Part shown: piece by piece, positions 25,599 to 35,188 of the stretch
How the letters are laid out: the number at the start of each line of letters is the position of its first letter
How positions within the stretch are numbered: position 1 is the stretch's first letter
From: Pararhizobium sp.
GTDB lineage: Bacteria; Pseudomonadota; Alphaproteobacteria; Rhizobiales; Rhizobiaceae
Direction of reading: 5' to 3'
DNA length: 64,000 nucleotides
Assembly: GCA_030655075.1 (NCBI GenBank)
Contig: JAURWE010000131.1
Span: 62,001 to 126,000 of the forward strand
Program-made: the position numbers and the translations under genes
The notes under the pieces: model-generated
Seen by the model: the letters and a program-made list of their open reading frames with translations, nothing else
What the model was told of the DNA's origin: nothing
The model's database searches: none

Positions 25599-26714
25599 AT
25601 GGCACAGGTCCCCAAACTTCTCGCTCTCGAATCCCTGCGCGGTTTTGCGGCCGTGACCGTTGTTCTCTATCATTTCCGCTATAGCAGTTTTCTCAGCGAA
25701 AACCCCTTCATGCAGCACGGCTACCTGATGGTCGACTTCTTCTTCGTGCTCAGCGGCTTCGTCATCGCGCTGAACTACACAAATCGATTGTCCAGCCCTG
25801 CCGATATCGTCAGGTTTCAGCGCCGGCGTTTCTGGCGCCTCTACCCGCTGCATCTGTTCACGCTCATGATTTTCCTGGGCATCGAGTGCCTGAAATATTA
25901 CTTCGAACAGAAGACCGGCATCATTTCCAACAATCCCGCCTTCGTGGCGTCTGACTCGACCGCATTTGTTGCCAATCTTTTCCTGTTGCAGGGCCTCGTC
26001 TTCAACGAATTGACCTTCAATGGACCGAGCTGGTCCATCTCCGTTGAATTCTGGACCTATCTGGTCTTTGCGCTGGCCGTGGGCCTGTTGCGGCTGCGCA
26101 CCTGGTCCTGCCTGGGGCTGGCACTGCTTGCGGCCGTCATCCTGCTGGCGCTTGAGGGCGGAGCGCTTAAGACAGATCCGGTCTTTGCGATTTTTCGCTG
26201 CTTGTACGCCTTCTTTCTCGGCGCCTGGGTTGCAACGCTCGGGGTCCGGCTTTCCCGGCATGCCGCAGCACCCGTCGCCTCCGGAGTTCTCCTCTTGGTC
26301 ATCCTGATCATCTGCCTCTGGGGCGGAACCCGCGCTGAAATCGTCCTGCCACCTTTGTTTGCCCTCGCCGTGGTGGCGGTCGCGAGCCTGCGTGACGAGA
26401 CCGGGCTGCGGCGCTTTCTTGAGTGGCCGGTCTTCGTCTGGCTGGGCACCATCAGCTACAGCGTCTATCTCACGCATGTGGCCGTGGCATGGGTCGTGAC
26501 CCAGGTTCTGCGCTTCGGCCTGCACGTGCCAACGAAGGTGGCGGAGGATGGCGCGACGATACCGGCACTCAGCCAGGGTCTCGGTACGCTCGTGACACTG
26601 CTGGCGATCGTGGGCGTTCTGGTCTTTTCATCCCTGACCTACCGGTTTATCGAAAAACCCTTCCGCTCAGGCCTGCCAAGCCGTGCGCGATCTGCAACTC
26701 AACCGCAGGCTTAG
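25599..26714 (+). CDS. Acyltransferase 3 family membrane protein
   Basis: A 371-residue paralogue-type acyltransferase, again OafA-like: LESLRGFAAVTVVLYHFRY (residues ~9-27) with the family His, MVDFFFVLSGFVIALNY, and RRRFWRLYPLH. It ends with the family motif SLTYRFIEKPFR. About ten membrane segments. The ATG at 25599 is preferred because the family N-terminus starts there; the frame is open upstream to 25488. The 267-base gap to the divergent acyltransferase contains both promoters. Confidence 0.88.
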   Translation: MAQVPKLLALESLRGFAAVTVVLYHFRYSSFLSENPFMQHGYLMVDFFFVLSGFVIALNYTNRLSSPADIVRFQRRRFWRLYPLHLFTLMIFLGIECLKYYFEQKTGIISNNPAFVASDSTAFVANLFLLQGLVFNELTFNGPSWSISVEFWTYLVFALAVGLLRLRTWSCLGLALLAAVILLALEGGALKTDPVFAIFRCLYAFFLGAWVATLGVRLSRHAAAPVASGVLLLVILIICLWGGTRAEIVLPPLFALAVVAVASLRDETGLRRFLEWPVFVWLGTISYSVYLTHVAVAWVVTQVLRFGLHVPTKVAEDGATIPALSQGLGTLVTLLAIVGVLVFSSLTYRFIEKPFRSGLPSRARSATQPQA

Positions 26715-26769
26715 GGCACAAAACGACACCCTGAAGGCCCGCTCAGGCATCCCGATCTATTGCAATCAC

Positions 26770-26785
26770 ATAAACATATCTTTAT
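26770..26785. promoter_or_regulatory. Putative SahR-type operator ahead of bmt
   Basis: ATAAACATATCTTTAT is a 16-base palindrome with a single mismatched pair, about 35 bases before the bmt start. It resembles the ATAAA-n6-TTTAT type operator I recall for SahR, the ArsR-family regulator of methionine-cycle genes that responds to S-adenosylhomocysteine. The assignment is from memory and was not tested against a motif model. Confidence 0.45.
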
Positions 26786-26819
26786 ATGGATAAACGATTT
26801 CATTGAAATGGATTTAGCC

Positions 26820-27833
26820 ATGACGAACCAGCACAACGCCCTGTCCGATCTTCTCGCCGCCAAGGGCGTGCTTCTCGCCGATGGCGCGACCGGCACGTCG
26901 CTGTTCGCCATGGGCCTTGAGGCTGGCGAAGCGCCGGAGCTGTGGAACGAGGCAAAGCCCGAAAACATCACCAAACTGCATCAGGACTTCGTCGATGCCG
27001 GCGCCGATATCATCCTGACCAATTCCTTCGGCGGCACCCGCCATCGTTTGAAGCTGCACAATGCCCAGGATCGCGTCCACGAACTCAACAAGCTGGCCGC
27101 CGAGATCGCCCGTGCCGTTGCCGACAAGGCCGGCCGCCCGGTCATCACCGCAGGCTCCGTCGGCCCGACCGGCGAGCTCCTCATTCCGCTTGGCGCAATG
27201 TCCTACGATGAGGCCGTCGCAGCCTTTGCCGAACAGATGGAAGGCCTGAAGGCTGGTGGCGCACAGGTCGCATGGATCGAAACCATGTCCTCGGCCGACG
27301 AAATCCGCGCCGCCGCCGAAGCCGCCGTCAAGGTCGGCCTGCCCTATGTCTATACGGGCTCGTTCGACACGGCCGGCAAGACGATGATGGGTGTGCATCC
27401 GAAGGACATCCACGCCGTTGCCGCCGATATCGGCGATGGCCCGATCGCCGTCGGCGCCAATTGCGGCGTCGGCGCCTCCGACATCCTGTCGTCGCTGCTC
27501 GACATGACCGAGGCCGATCCGGCCGCCACCGTCATCGTCAAGGGCAATTGCGGCATTCCGGAATTTCGCGGCTCGGAAATCTATTATTCCGGCACGCCGC
27601 CTCTGATGGCCGAATATGCCCGCCTCGCCCGCGATGCCGGCGCCCGCATCATCGGCGGCTGCTGCGGCACCTCGTGCGAGCACTTGGCCGCAATGCGCGT
27701 CGCGCTCGACGAATACACGCCGCGTGACCGGCCGACGCTGGATATTATCGTCGAGAAGATCGGCCCGCTGCGCAACAAGTCGGCCAATGACAGCGCGCCG
27801 GCCCGCGACCGCTCCAGCCGCCGCCGCAGCTGA
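26820..27833 (+). CDS. bmt: Betaine:homocysteine methyltransferase (homocysteine S-methyltransferase family)
   Basis: Transfers a methyl group to homocysteine to make methionine, with glycine betaine the likely donor. The 337-residue protein is a zinc-dependent homocysteine methyltransferase barrel: LLADGATGTSLFAMG at the N-terminus, ILTNSFGG, the first zinc-ligand motif GANCGVGASD, and the C-terminal pair GGCCGTSCEH. ATG at 26820 is chosen; the ribosome binding site is weak. It resembles the S. meliloti bmt protein by its length and motifs (from memory). It lies next to acyltransferase genes but fits functionally with the upstream betaine-type transporter and the corrinoid methyltransferase locus. 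Confidence 0.87.
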   Translation: MTNQHNALSDLLAAKGVLLADGATGTSLFAMGLEAGEAPELWNEAKPENITKLHQDFVDAGADIILTNSFGGTRHRLKLHNAQDRVHELNKLAAEIARAVADKAGRPVITAGSVGPTGELLIPLGAMSYDEAVAAFAEQMEGLKAGGAQVAWIETMSSADEIRAAAEAAVKVGLPYVYTGSFDTAGKTMMGVHPKDIHAVAADIGDGPIAVGANCGVGASDILSSLLDMTEADPAATVIVKGNCGIPEFRGSEIYYSGTPPLMAEYARLARDAGARIIGGCCGTSCEHLAAMRVALDEYTPRDRPTLDIIVEKIGPLRNKSANDSAPARDRSSRRRS

Positions 27834-27871
27834 TCGTCGAAGGTGATGCCGCCCCGTGGCGGCGTCACCGT

Positions 27872-28891
27872 TCAGGCGGCAATTGCCTGCTGGTAGAAGC
27901 TCACATAGCGGTCCTTCAGCCCCGGCTGGATACTGTCCATCAGCATCACCGAAATCTGGAACGCGTTGTCGACATTGGGATTTTCCTCGATCATTCCAGC
28001 CAGATAGCGGCTGATCTCGTCGTACTTCTCCGGCTCGTCGCGCACCTTCCGCAGGAAGGTCGACAAGGCAATCCGGCAGTTCATCACCAGGGCTGCCGAC
28101 CGCTGGTCGGTGGTCAGCGGCAGTGAGCCCAGCATCAGGAACACGTGCAGGTCTGCGAAGGTGAGAAGCGAGGAGAAATCCTCTGCCTTTTCCGGCAGCC
28201 CCACCGTGCGAAACAATTTCAGTCGCGCTTCCTCGGCGCTGTCCTTTTCCGCCCAGCGGCCGAAATCGTAGCGGTAGAGCGTGGCCGGATCGTAGGCCAT
28301 CTTGCCCCCGGCAAACAGGGTGAAACACAGCGCCCAGTCGCAGTAGCCGCCCTGCGTCGGGTGGGCCTGCTCGAAAATGTTCAGCAGCGGCCGGAAATAG
28401 TCCGAGCGGAAGACGCTGTAATAAATCGAATTGTTGCCGCAGGCCTTGAGGTTGTATTCGAGGATGCGCTCGTCGGAACCATCAGCATCAATGGTGAACC
28501 GTTCGGTCTGCAGCACCCCATTGCTGCGCGTCCAGATCTGCGTCTGCGGCCGAACGCCGATGAAATCCATCGGCAGCGCCTCAAGGTCGAAACGCTCCTC
28601 GCCCTCGACCTTGTAGATCTCGTCATCGTCGCCCATCGGCATCAGGAAAGGTGTCGTTACCGCCTTCAGCGTGTTCATCATGTTGGTCATGGCCGAATCA
28701 TCAGGCGGGATCAGATAGGTCAGGCGCGGCGACCGTCCTTCGAAATAGACCCGCTTTTCCGGATCGCCCGAATTGTCCGACAGGATCACCAGGCAATCGA
28801 CGGCATCCGCATAGGCCAGCGCACTCTCGATGGCGACGAGGGAGTCCTTGAGATTGCGGTTGCTCGGCAAGCAGATCGACAGAAGAGGCAT
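27872..28891 (-). CDS. Family 2-like glycosyltransferase
   Basis: Probable nucleotide-sugar glycosyltransferase with a GT-A fold, 339 residues. It starts MPLLSICLPSNRNLKDSLVA, has the nucleotide-binding turn CLVILSDNSGD and the metal-binding acidic motif MPMGDDDEIY near residue 95. The ATG at 28891 is chosen because the fold begins there; a GTG 78 bases upstream is possible. It is divergent from the tandem GT41 gene, which suggests a shared role in glycan or protein modification. The acceptor is unknown. Confidence 0.75.
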   Translation of the reverse strand: MPLLSICLPSNRNLKDSLVAIESALAYADAVDCLVILSDNSGDPEKRVYFEGRSPRLTYLIPPDDSAMTNMMNTLKAVTTPFLMPMGDDDEIYKVEGEERFDLEALPMDFIGVRPQTQIWTRSNGVLQTERFTIDADGSDERILEYNLKACGNNSIYYSVFRSDYFRPLLNIFEQAHPTQGGYCDWALCFTLFAGGKMAYDPATLYRYDFGRWAEKDSAEEARLKLFRTVGLPEKAEDFSSLLTFADLHVFLMLGSLPLTTDQRSAALVMNCRIALSTFLRKVRDEPEKYDEISRYLAGMIEENPNVDNAFQISVMLMDSIQPGLKDRYVSFYQQAIAA

Positions 28892-29049
28892 CACGGTCTC
28901 ATCAAAACGGAGGGAATCAGGGATGTCGCTCCTCTTTTGCCAATCCATGACTGCGCGAAGCTTGTGCACCGCCCGATTCCAGTTCTGGGTCAGGCTCGTC
29001 GCTTAAGAACGGACACAGCCGTCTACTCTGAGTCCGCCCGGGAGCTTCG

Positions 29050-32000
29050 ATGTCCGCACTTTTCCAGAACGCCATGAACAGCTACAAGGCCGGCCGCTAC
29101 AAACAGAGCCTGACCCAGCTGGCCCCCCTTCTGGCGCAGAAGAAACCGGTGGTCGAAAGCGTGCTGCTGGCCGCCCAGTGCCACGCCAAATCCGAGAGCT
29201 ATTCCAACGCCGCCCGCTTCTATGCGCTCGCCGCCGAGCTCGACGCCGGCCGGCGTGGTGTGCTGCAGACGCTGGCCGCTGCCATGCTGCTGCGCACCGA
29301 TCAATCAAGCGAAGCCATGGCTGCAGCACGCACGGCGGCGCGTTCCGGTGAGTTCCGCACGGAGGCGGAGGAAGCCTATCGCCGCAGCCTGCACGCTTTC
29401 CTGTGCATCGATGAAATGGCGGTCGAGGACCAGCGCTTCCTGCAGCAGCTGCGCGCCGGCGACGCGCGGTTCTTTGCCGTCGAAAACCCGCTCGACCATC
29501 TCTCCTGGTGTTCGGATGAAGCGATCAACGCCCGCATTACCCGCATCCAGAAAGGCACGGCCTTCACCGCAGAATCGCGGCAGGCGCGGCGCGCCCGTCC
29601 ACATCTCTTTTCCGACAAATTGCGGATCGGCTACCTGTCGAACGACGTCTCCGACCAGCATGCGACGATGCGGCTGTTCCAGGGTGTGCTGATGGCCCAT
29701 GACCGGGAAAAATTCGACATCACCCTGTTCTGCTACACCGACACCGGCGTCATCGGCACCGACAAGGGCATGCGCAGCCAATATCCCGGCATAGTCCAGA
29801 TCGGCCACCTCTCCGACGAGGACGCCGCAAAACTGATCCGCAGCCGCAACATCGATATTCTCGTCGATCTGAAGGGCCACACCAAGAACGCCCGGATCGA
29901 CCTGATCAATCTGGGCCTTGCGCCGGTGCAGGTTGCCTGGCTCGGCTTTCCCGGCACCGGCACCGGCATCGATTGCGACTATGTCATCAGCGACCCCATT
30001 GTGACGCCGGACACGAGCAGGCCGCATTACCACGAAAAGCTCTGCCGCCTGCCGGAAAGCTATCAGCCCAACGACAATGCCTTCCGTGTCCTGCCGAAGG
30101 CCATGACAAGGGTTGAGGCCGGCCTGCCGGAAACCGGCGTGGTCTTTGCCTCCTTCAATGCCACCCGCAAGATCACGCCGCTGACGGCCCGCCTCTGGGC
30201 GCGGATCCTGAAGGCGGTCGAGGGCAGCACGCTCTGGATGATGTGCGACAACACCTTCGCACAGGACAATTTTCTCCAGCACATGCGCGACAATGGCGTG
30301 CAGGCCGAGCGGATCATCTTCGCGCCGTCGGTCTCCTATGAAACCCACCTCGCCCGGCTGCAGGCGGCCGATATTGGCCTCGATACCTTCCCCTACAATG
30401 GCCATACAACGTCTTCGGACAAGCTCTGGGCCGGCCTTCCCGTCGTCACCATGAAAGGCTCCAACTTTGCTTCGCGGGTGTCGGAAAGCCTGCTCGGCGC
30501 GCTCGAACTGCCCGAACTTGTCGCGGCCGACGCCACTGCCTATGTCAACCTCTGCGTCCGGCTGGCCCTCAACCCGCTGGAACTGGCAGCGGTTCGCGCC
30601 AAGCTGGCAAAAACCAAATTCCAGGCGCCGCTGTTCGACACCGGGCGTTTTGCCCGCCACCTCGAAACCGCCTTCGAGATGGCGGCAGACCGCGCGCGCC
30701 AGGGTCTCGAGCCCGACCACATCGATATCCCGGCGCTGCCTGCCCGCAGCGCGCCCTTCCGCACGGCACCGGGAGAAACAGACGAGACGCCGGTTGCAGG
30801 TTCCTTCTCGCTGGCCGACATCATCGGCCTTGCAACGGAGGACGACAGACAGCCGGACGGCTTCGGCAAGGCTCTTGCCGACTATCAGTCCGGCAAATAC
30901 GCCGCCGTCATCGAGCAGCTCTCCGCTGGCAACCCGGCATCGGTCTCCGTCAAGATCCTGCTCGGTCAAAGCCAGGAGAAGCTCGGCAAAGTCCTGGATG
31001 CAGCCCGCCATCTGGCCGAAGCCGCCGCCCTGCCCGGTGCGCCGCAACGGCGGCTGCTCGAAAACGCCCTGCCGCTGTTCCGTAAGCTGCTCGACGATTC
31101 CGGCGCGCTGCATCTGGAAGGCTTCAACACTGCCCGCACCCTGACCGAACTTGAGCCCCAGCATCGGCAAGCCACGGTCTATTATCGTTACGCAATGCAC
31201 TATATGTGCGCGCTGGAGGATCTGGCGGCCTACAATGCACGCGCCTTGCCGGCCCTCGAAAATGCCGATCCGTTCTATCGCAGCGTCGAAGTCCTGCACA
31301 ACAATGTCAGCTGGTGCGCCGACGAGGCGCTGAATGCAACCATGGACCCGGCGCTGAGCGGTACGCCATTTACAGCAGAAACCAGGCTTGCCCGCCGCAA
31401 GCGCCCGCACCAGTTCATCGAGCGCATCCGCATCGGCTACCTGACCGGCGACCTTTACGCCACGCACGCGACCGTGCATCTGTTCCGGGGCGTCCTCGCC
31501 AGTCACGACCGGGAACGGTTCGAGATCAAGCTCTTCTGCAACACGGCGCCCAATTTCGATGCCGCCGACCTGGCCTTCCGTGAGGGTCTCGAAAACCTCA
31601 TTCCCATCGGCCATCTGCCGACAGAAGACGCGGCGCAGGTGATCCGCGATCATGGCATCGACATTCTGGTCGATCTCAAGGGTCATACGGGCGGCAGCTG
31701 GATAGATCTGGTCAATGCCGGTCCTGCCCCCATTCAGGCCGCCTATCTCGGCTTCCCCGGCAGCGGCATCGGCATCGATTGCGACTATGTCATCAGCGAC
31801 CCGGTCGTCACGCCGGATACCAGCAAGCCGTTCTATCATGAAAAGCTCGCACGCCTGCCGGAGAGCTACCAGTCGAACGACAGCCTGTTCCGTCCGCTGC
31901 CGGCACCGATGAGCCGCAAGGATCTCGGCCTGCCGGAAGACGCCATCATCTTTGCCTCCTACAACAACATGCTGAAGGTCTCGCCGGAGATCGTCACCCT

Positions 32001-32571
32001 CTGGGCGGATATTCTGATCCGTGTCGAAGGCAGCTATCTCGGCATGCTCTGCGACAATCCCATTCAGCAGGCAAACTTCCTCAAGGCGATGGCAAAGCAC
32101 GGCATTGGCAGCGAACGCATCCTGTTTGCCGGAAAAATGTCCTATGAAAACCATCTGGCCCGCCTGCCCGCCGCCGATATCGGCCTCGACACCCACCCCT
32201 ACAATGGCCATACGACCACCTCCGACATGCTCTGGTCCGGCCTGCCGGTCGTGACCTTCAAGGGCTCGCATTTCGCTTCGCGCGTCTCGGAAAGCCTGCT
32301 GCGGGCGCTCGATATGCCGGAGCTGGTGGCCGACGATCGGGAAGCCTATGTCAGGCTTTGCGTCGAACTCGCCAGCGATCCGGCACGGCTGGCAGACATC
32401 CGCCGCAGGATCGCCGAAAACCGCTTTACCGCGCCGCTCTTCGACACCGAACGTTTTACCCGCCACCTCGAAAATGCTTTCGAGCGAATGGTCGAGCGCG
32501 AAAAGGCGGGACTGGAGCCGGATCATTTCGACGTCCCGGCCTTGCCGAAACGCGCTGCTCGGTTCCGGTAA
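29050..32571 (+). CDS. Tandem TPR-GT41 (O-GlcNAc transferase-like) protein, two complete units
   Basis: A 1173-residue protein built of two successive copies of a TPR-plus-GT41 unit. Residues ~1-185 are TPR-like helices and ~190-570 the first catalytic part. Residues ~600-785 are a second helical part and ~790-1173 the second catalytic part. Both catalytic parts keep the GT41 motifs: LRIGYLSND / IRIGYLTGD, ILVDLKGHT, the FPG[TS]G-x-GIDCDYVISDP block, and PYNGHTT-S/T-SDxLWxGLPVVT with FASRVSESLL. GT41 enzymes transfer GlcNAc or other sugars to Ser/Thr of proteins. No signal peptide, so cytoplasmic. GGAG precedes the ATG. The N-terminus MSALFQNA resembles that of the separate 624-residue GT41 protein at 51051-52925. 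Confidence 0.88.
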   Translation: MSALFQNAMNSYKAGRYKQSLTQLAPLLAQKKPVVESVLLAAQCHAKSESYSNAARFYALAAELDAGRRGVLQTLAAAMLLRTDQSSEAMAAARTAARSGEFRTEAEEAYRRSLHAFLCIDEMAVEDQRFLQQLRAGDARFFAVENPLDHLSWCSDEAINARITRIQKGTAFTAESRQARRARPHLFSDKLRIGYLSNDVSDQHATMRLFQGVLMAHDREKFDITLFCYTDTGVIGTDKGMRSQYPGIVQIGHLSDEDAAKLIRSRNIDILVDLKGHTKNARIDLINLGLAPVQVAWLGFPGTGTGIDCDYVISDPIVTPDTSRPHYHEKLCRLPESYQPNDNAFRVLPKAMTRVEAGLPETGVVFASFNATRKITPLTARLWARILKAVEGSTLWMMCDNTFAQDNFLQHMRDNGVQAERIIFAPSVSYETHLARLQAADIGLDTFPYNGHTTSSDKLWAGLPVVTMKGSNFASRVSESLLGALELPELVAADATAYVNLCVRLALNPLELAAVRAKLAKTKFQAPLFDTGRFARHLETAFEMAADRARQGLEPDHIDIPALPARSAPFRTAPGETDETPVAGSFSLADIIGLATEDDRQPDGFGKALADYQSGKYAAVIEQLSAGNPASVSVKILLGQSQEKLGKVLDAARHLAEAAALPGAPQRRLLENALPLFRKLLDDSGALHLEGFNTARTLTELEPQHRQATVYYRYAMHYMCALEDLAAYNARALPALENADPFYRSVEVLHNNVSWCADEALNATMDPALSGTPFTAETRLARRKRPHQFIERIRIGYLTGDLYATHATVHLFRGVLASHDRERFEIKLFCNTAPNFDAADLAFREGLENLIPIGHLPTEDAAQVIRDHGIDILVDLKGHTGGSWIDLVNAGPAPIQAAYLGFPGSGIGIDCDYVISDPVVTPDTSKPFYHEKLARLPESYQSNDSLFRPLPAPMSRKDLGLPEDAIIFASYNNMLKVSPEIVTLWADILIRVEGSYLGMLCDNPIQQANFLKAMAKHGIGSERILFAGKMSYENHLARLPAADIGLDTHPYNGHTTTSDMLWSGLPVVTFKGSHFASRVSESLLRALDMPELVADDREAYVRLCVELASDPARLADIRRRIAENRFTAPLFDTERFTRHLENAFERMVEREKAGLEPDHFDVPALPKRAARFR

Positions 32572-32615
32572 GGCGCGATGTATCACGAGATCAACGAACC
32601 ATTCCGGAGACCACG

Positions 32616-32963
32616 ATGAACGCCACCACCGCTGCCTTTCCGGGCCGCGACACGGTCGCAGAAAAGCTCGCCACACTGGGCGAGCCGGACCTGTCCTATC
32701 TTCAGCTGCTGATGGAAAATGCCCTGCAGGACGAGAACCTTCTGGAGGGTCTGCACCGTCATCTCGATCTGGCCGCCGAGGCGCGTTTCCTGAATTCGCT
32801 GAAACTGGAAAAGCTCGGCGAATGGCTGGGCAACAGTGCCCCGGCCCGGCTGCAGATCCGCCTGTCGGAAGCGGCGAAATCGAGCCAGCATCCGGCCTAC
32901 CAGGCCTTCCGCAAGGGCCTCACCCGCTCCGGCGGGCTCGAGCGCGCCTACCCGAAGGTGTGA
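32616..32963 (+). CDS. Hypothetical protein downstream of the tandem GT41 gene
   Basis: A 115-residue protein I do not recognise, predicted mostly helical, soluble and without cysteines. CGGAGA precedes the ATG at 32616, 44 bases after the GT41 stop, so it is probably cotranscribed with it. It may be a partner or substrate of the glycosyltransferase (inference only). The frame stays open upstream inside the GT41 gene. Confidence 0.65.
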   Translation: MNATTAAFPGRDTVAEKLATLGEPDLSYLQLLMENALQDENLLEGLHRHLDLAAEARFLNSLKLEKLGEWLGNSAPARLQIRLSEAAKSSQHPAYQAFRKGLTRSGGLERAYPKV

Positions 32964-32978
32964 CGCGCTCGTTGCCTT

Positions 32979-35186
32979 TTATTCTCCGGACAGGCCCTTG
33001 GCCAGCCGCACAAGATTGAGGAACTCGCTGCGATAGCCGTAGGCGTCCTCGCCCCGGGCGCCAGTGGCAAGACCGAGGATCGAGCCATAAGCGTAGTTTG
33101 ACACGGCATCCGTGCCGCGCAGCTTCTGCCCGAAGGCCGCCACCGCCACCGAGAAGCGCACATCCGTGCTGGCCGCGTCGAGATTGGCGACCGCATTGGC
33201 CTCCGTCACCGGCGTGGTGATCAGCGTGCTCGTGTCGCTGTCGGGCTTCTTGTAGCGGATTTTCAGGAAAGCAAGCTCGCCCGCTCCGGCCGGCGTTGCC
33301 GTTTCTGTGACAGGTCCCTTGGCCGTCTCGTAGCGCAGCGCGTCGTTGAGAACCGCAGGGCTGCCCTTGGGGGTGACCTCATAGATCGCCGTCACCCGGT
33401 GGCCGGAGCCGATATCGCCGGCATCGACCTTGTCATTGTTGAAATCCTCGCGCTTCAGCGCCCGGGTCTCGTAGCCGATCAGCCGATATTCGGCGATCTG
33501 GGCCGGGTTGAACTCCACCTGGAATTTCACATCCTTGGCGATCGGGAACAGCGACGACCCGGCTTCCTCGACCAGCGATTTCTGCGCCTCGGCCAAAGTG
33601 TCGATATAGGCGGCCGTGCCATTGCCGTTCTGCGCCAGCGTCTGCATCAGCGCATCATTGTAATTGCCGCGCCCGAAACCGAGCACCGACAGGAAGATGC
33701 CGCTCTTGCGCTTGGCCTCGATCATCGTCTTCAGCTCGTCGTCGCTCGACGGCCCAACGTTGAAATCGCCGTCCGTCGCCAGCATGACGCGGTTGACGCC
33801 ATCCTTGACGAAGGCCGATTGCGCCAGCGCATAGGCAGCCTCGATGCCTTGCGCACCGGCAGTCGAGCCGCCCGGTTCCAAGGTGTCGATGGCCGACAGG
33901 ATCTTGGCCTTGTCGCTGACCTTGGTCGGCGTCAGCACCGTTCCGGCATTGCCGGCATAGGTGACGATCGACACGGTATCCTCGGGCTTCAGCTTTTCCA
34001 CCAGCAGCCGGAAGGCACCCTTCAGCAGCGGCAGTTTTTCAGGCTCGTCCATGGAGCCGGAAACATCGATCAGGAACACCAGATTGGCGCGCGGCTGGGC
34101 CGCCTGCACGACATCATAGCCCTTGATGCCCACATGCATCAGCCGCGTATTGGCATTCCACGGCGTCGGCAGCAGGGTGACGGTCGCCTTGAACGGTTCG
34201 GCGTCGCTCGCGGGTCCGGCCCAGTCATAGGGGAAATAGTTGATCATCTCCTCGACCCGCACGCTGTCCTTGTCCGGCAACTGGCCGCCGAGCAGCGCCT
34301 TGCGCACGAAGGAATAGGACGCCGTGTCGACATCGGCCGAGAAGGTTGAGACCGGATCGGTCAAAACGCTTTTGACCGGGTTGGTCTCTGCCGCCGAAAA
34401 GCGGTCTCGATCGTCGTCCTGCTGCAGAAAGGCCTCATTCGGCAGGATCGCCGGCGATGGCTGTCCTGCAAACATCTCCACCTGCCGCGACCGGGTCAGC
34501 GACTTCATCGGCACGGTCGTGTCGATCTCGGCCATCTCATTCTGCTGCGCATCGACCGACGCCGCCGGTTCAACAGCCTCGTCGGCAGCGACAGCGGCTT
34601 CCGTCTCGGCGGTCTGAGGCCCGGCACGGCCCTCGCTATCCGCCGTTTTCTGGTCGGCAACGGCCGTCTTCTGCTCGCCGGCATTGCTGCTGGACTTGGT
34701 CGAATCGTCCTCGCGAACAACCGGTTCGGCCCGCAAAGCATCTTCAACGGCTTCTGACTTCGGCTCCGGCTTGGCCTCCACCTTTTTCTCCGTCCCCGCA
34801 GCCGTCTGCTGCTGGCGCACGTCTTCCTTGGCCGCCGTCGCGTCCTTGTCCTTGGCTGTCTGCAGTTCGCCGCTGGCGATCTCGACATCCGGTGTGGCGA
34901 CCGGCAGGCCGCCGCGTGTCAGCTCGAAGGTGAGAAAAGCAGCGGCAGGCACGACGAGCAGGGTTGCAAGCGCCGAGCCGGCGAGAAATTTCTTGTTCAT
35001 GATGGGGCTCCATATCCGGTTGATAATGGAGCTTTGACGCCAGCCGTTTTGCGATCCTTGGGGTGTGGCCGAATTTTTTTCCGCCTCGTCGAAAGCCTGC
35101 AGGGAAAGAGCGAGCGCACGTGCCCGTGCATCGGTGCTCGCCGCTGGCGCTTTCAGTCCGGAAAGTCTGTCGAGTTCGTCTGTCAT
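32979..35186 (-). CDS. Membrane-anchored VWA-domain protein (YfbK type)
   Basis: A 735-residue protein. The cytoplasmic N-terminus (~62 residues, MTDELDRLSGLKAP...) is followed by one membrane segment (FLAGSALATLLVVPAAAFLT, ~66-85) and a long acidic, low-complexity linker to ~residue 215. A YfbK N-terminal region (SFVRKALLGGQLPDKDSVRV) comes next, then the von Willebrand A domain with the MIDAS motif LVFLIDVSGSMDE, and a C-terminal YfbK/DUF3520 region. The ATG is 2 bases after the stop of the ECF sigma factor, so the two are translated together. The short cytoplasmic head before a membrane anchor is the layout of anti-sigma factors, which suggests that role (inference). Confidence 0.88.
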   Translation of the reverse strand: MTDELDRLSGLKAPAASTDARARALALSLQAFDEAEKNSATPQGSQNGWRQSSIINRIWSPIMNKKFLAGSALATLLVVPAAAFLTFELTRGGLPVATPDVEIASGELQTAKDKDATAAKEDVRQQQTAAGTEKKVEAKPEPKSEAVEDALRAEPVVREDDSTKSSSNAGEQKTAVADQKTADSEGRAGPQTAETEAAVAADEAVEPAASVDAQQNEMAEIDTTVPMKSLTRSRQVEMFAGQPSPAILPNEAFLQQDDDRDRFSAAETNPVKSVLTDPVSTFSADVDTASYSFVRKALLGGQLPDKDSVRVEEMINYFPYDWAGPASDAEPFKATVTLLPTPWNANTRLMHVGIKGYDVVQAAQPRANLVFLIDVSGSMDEPEKLPLLKGAFRLLVEKLKPEDTVSIVTYAGNAGTVLTPTKVSDKAKILSAIDTLEPGGSTAGAQGIEAAYALAQSAFVKDGVNRVMLATDGDFNVGPSSDDELKTMIEAKRKSGIFLSVLGFGRGNYNDALMQTLAQNGNGTAAYIDTLAEAQKSLVEEAGSSLFPIAKDVKFQVEFNPAQIAEYRLIGYETRALKREDFNNDKVDAGDIGSGHRVTAIYEVTPKGSPAVLNDALRYETAKGPVTETATPAGAGELAFLKIRYKKPDSDTSTLITTPVTEANAVANLDAASTDVRFSVAVAAFGQKLRGTDAVSNYAYGSILGLATGARGEDAYGYRSEFLNLVRLAKGLSGE

Positions 35187-35188
35187 GG

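Noticed and set aside
29305..32676. A minus-strand open frame of over 1100 codons opposite the tandem GT41 gene
   Set aside because: It is an antisense shadow from high third-position GC; it has no domain, an atypical Arg/Gly/Ala composition, and the GT41 motifs on the plus strand are unambiguous.
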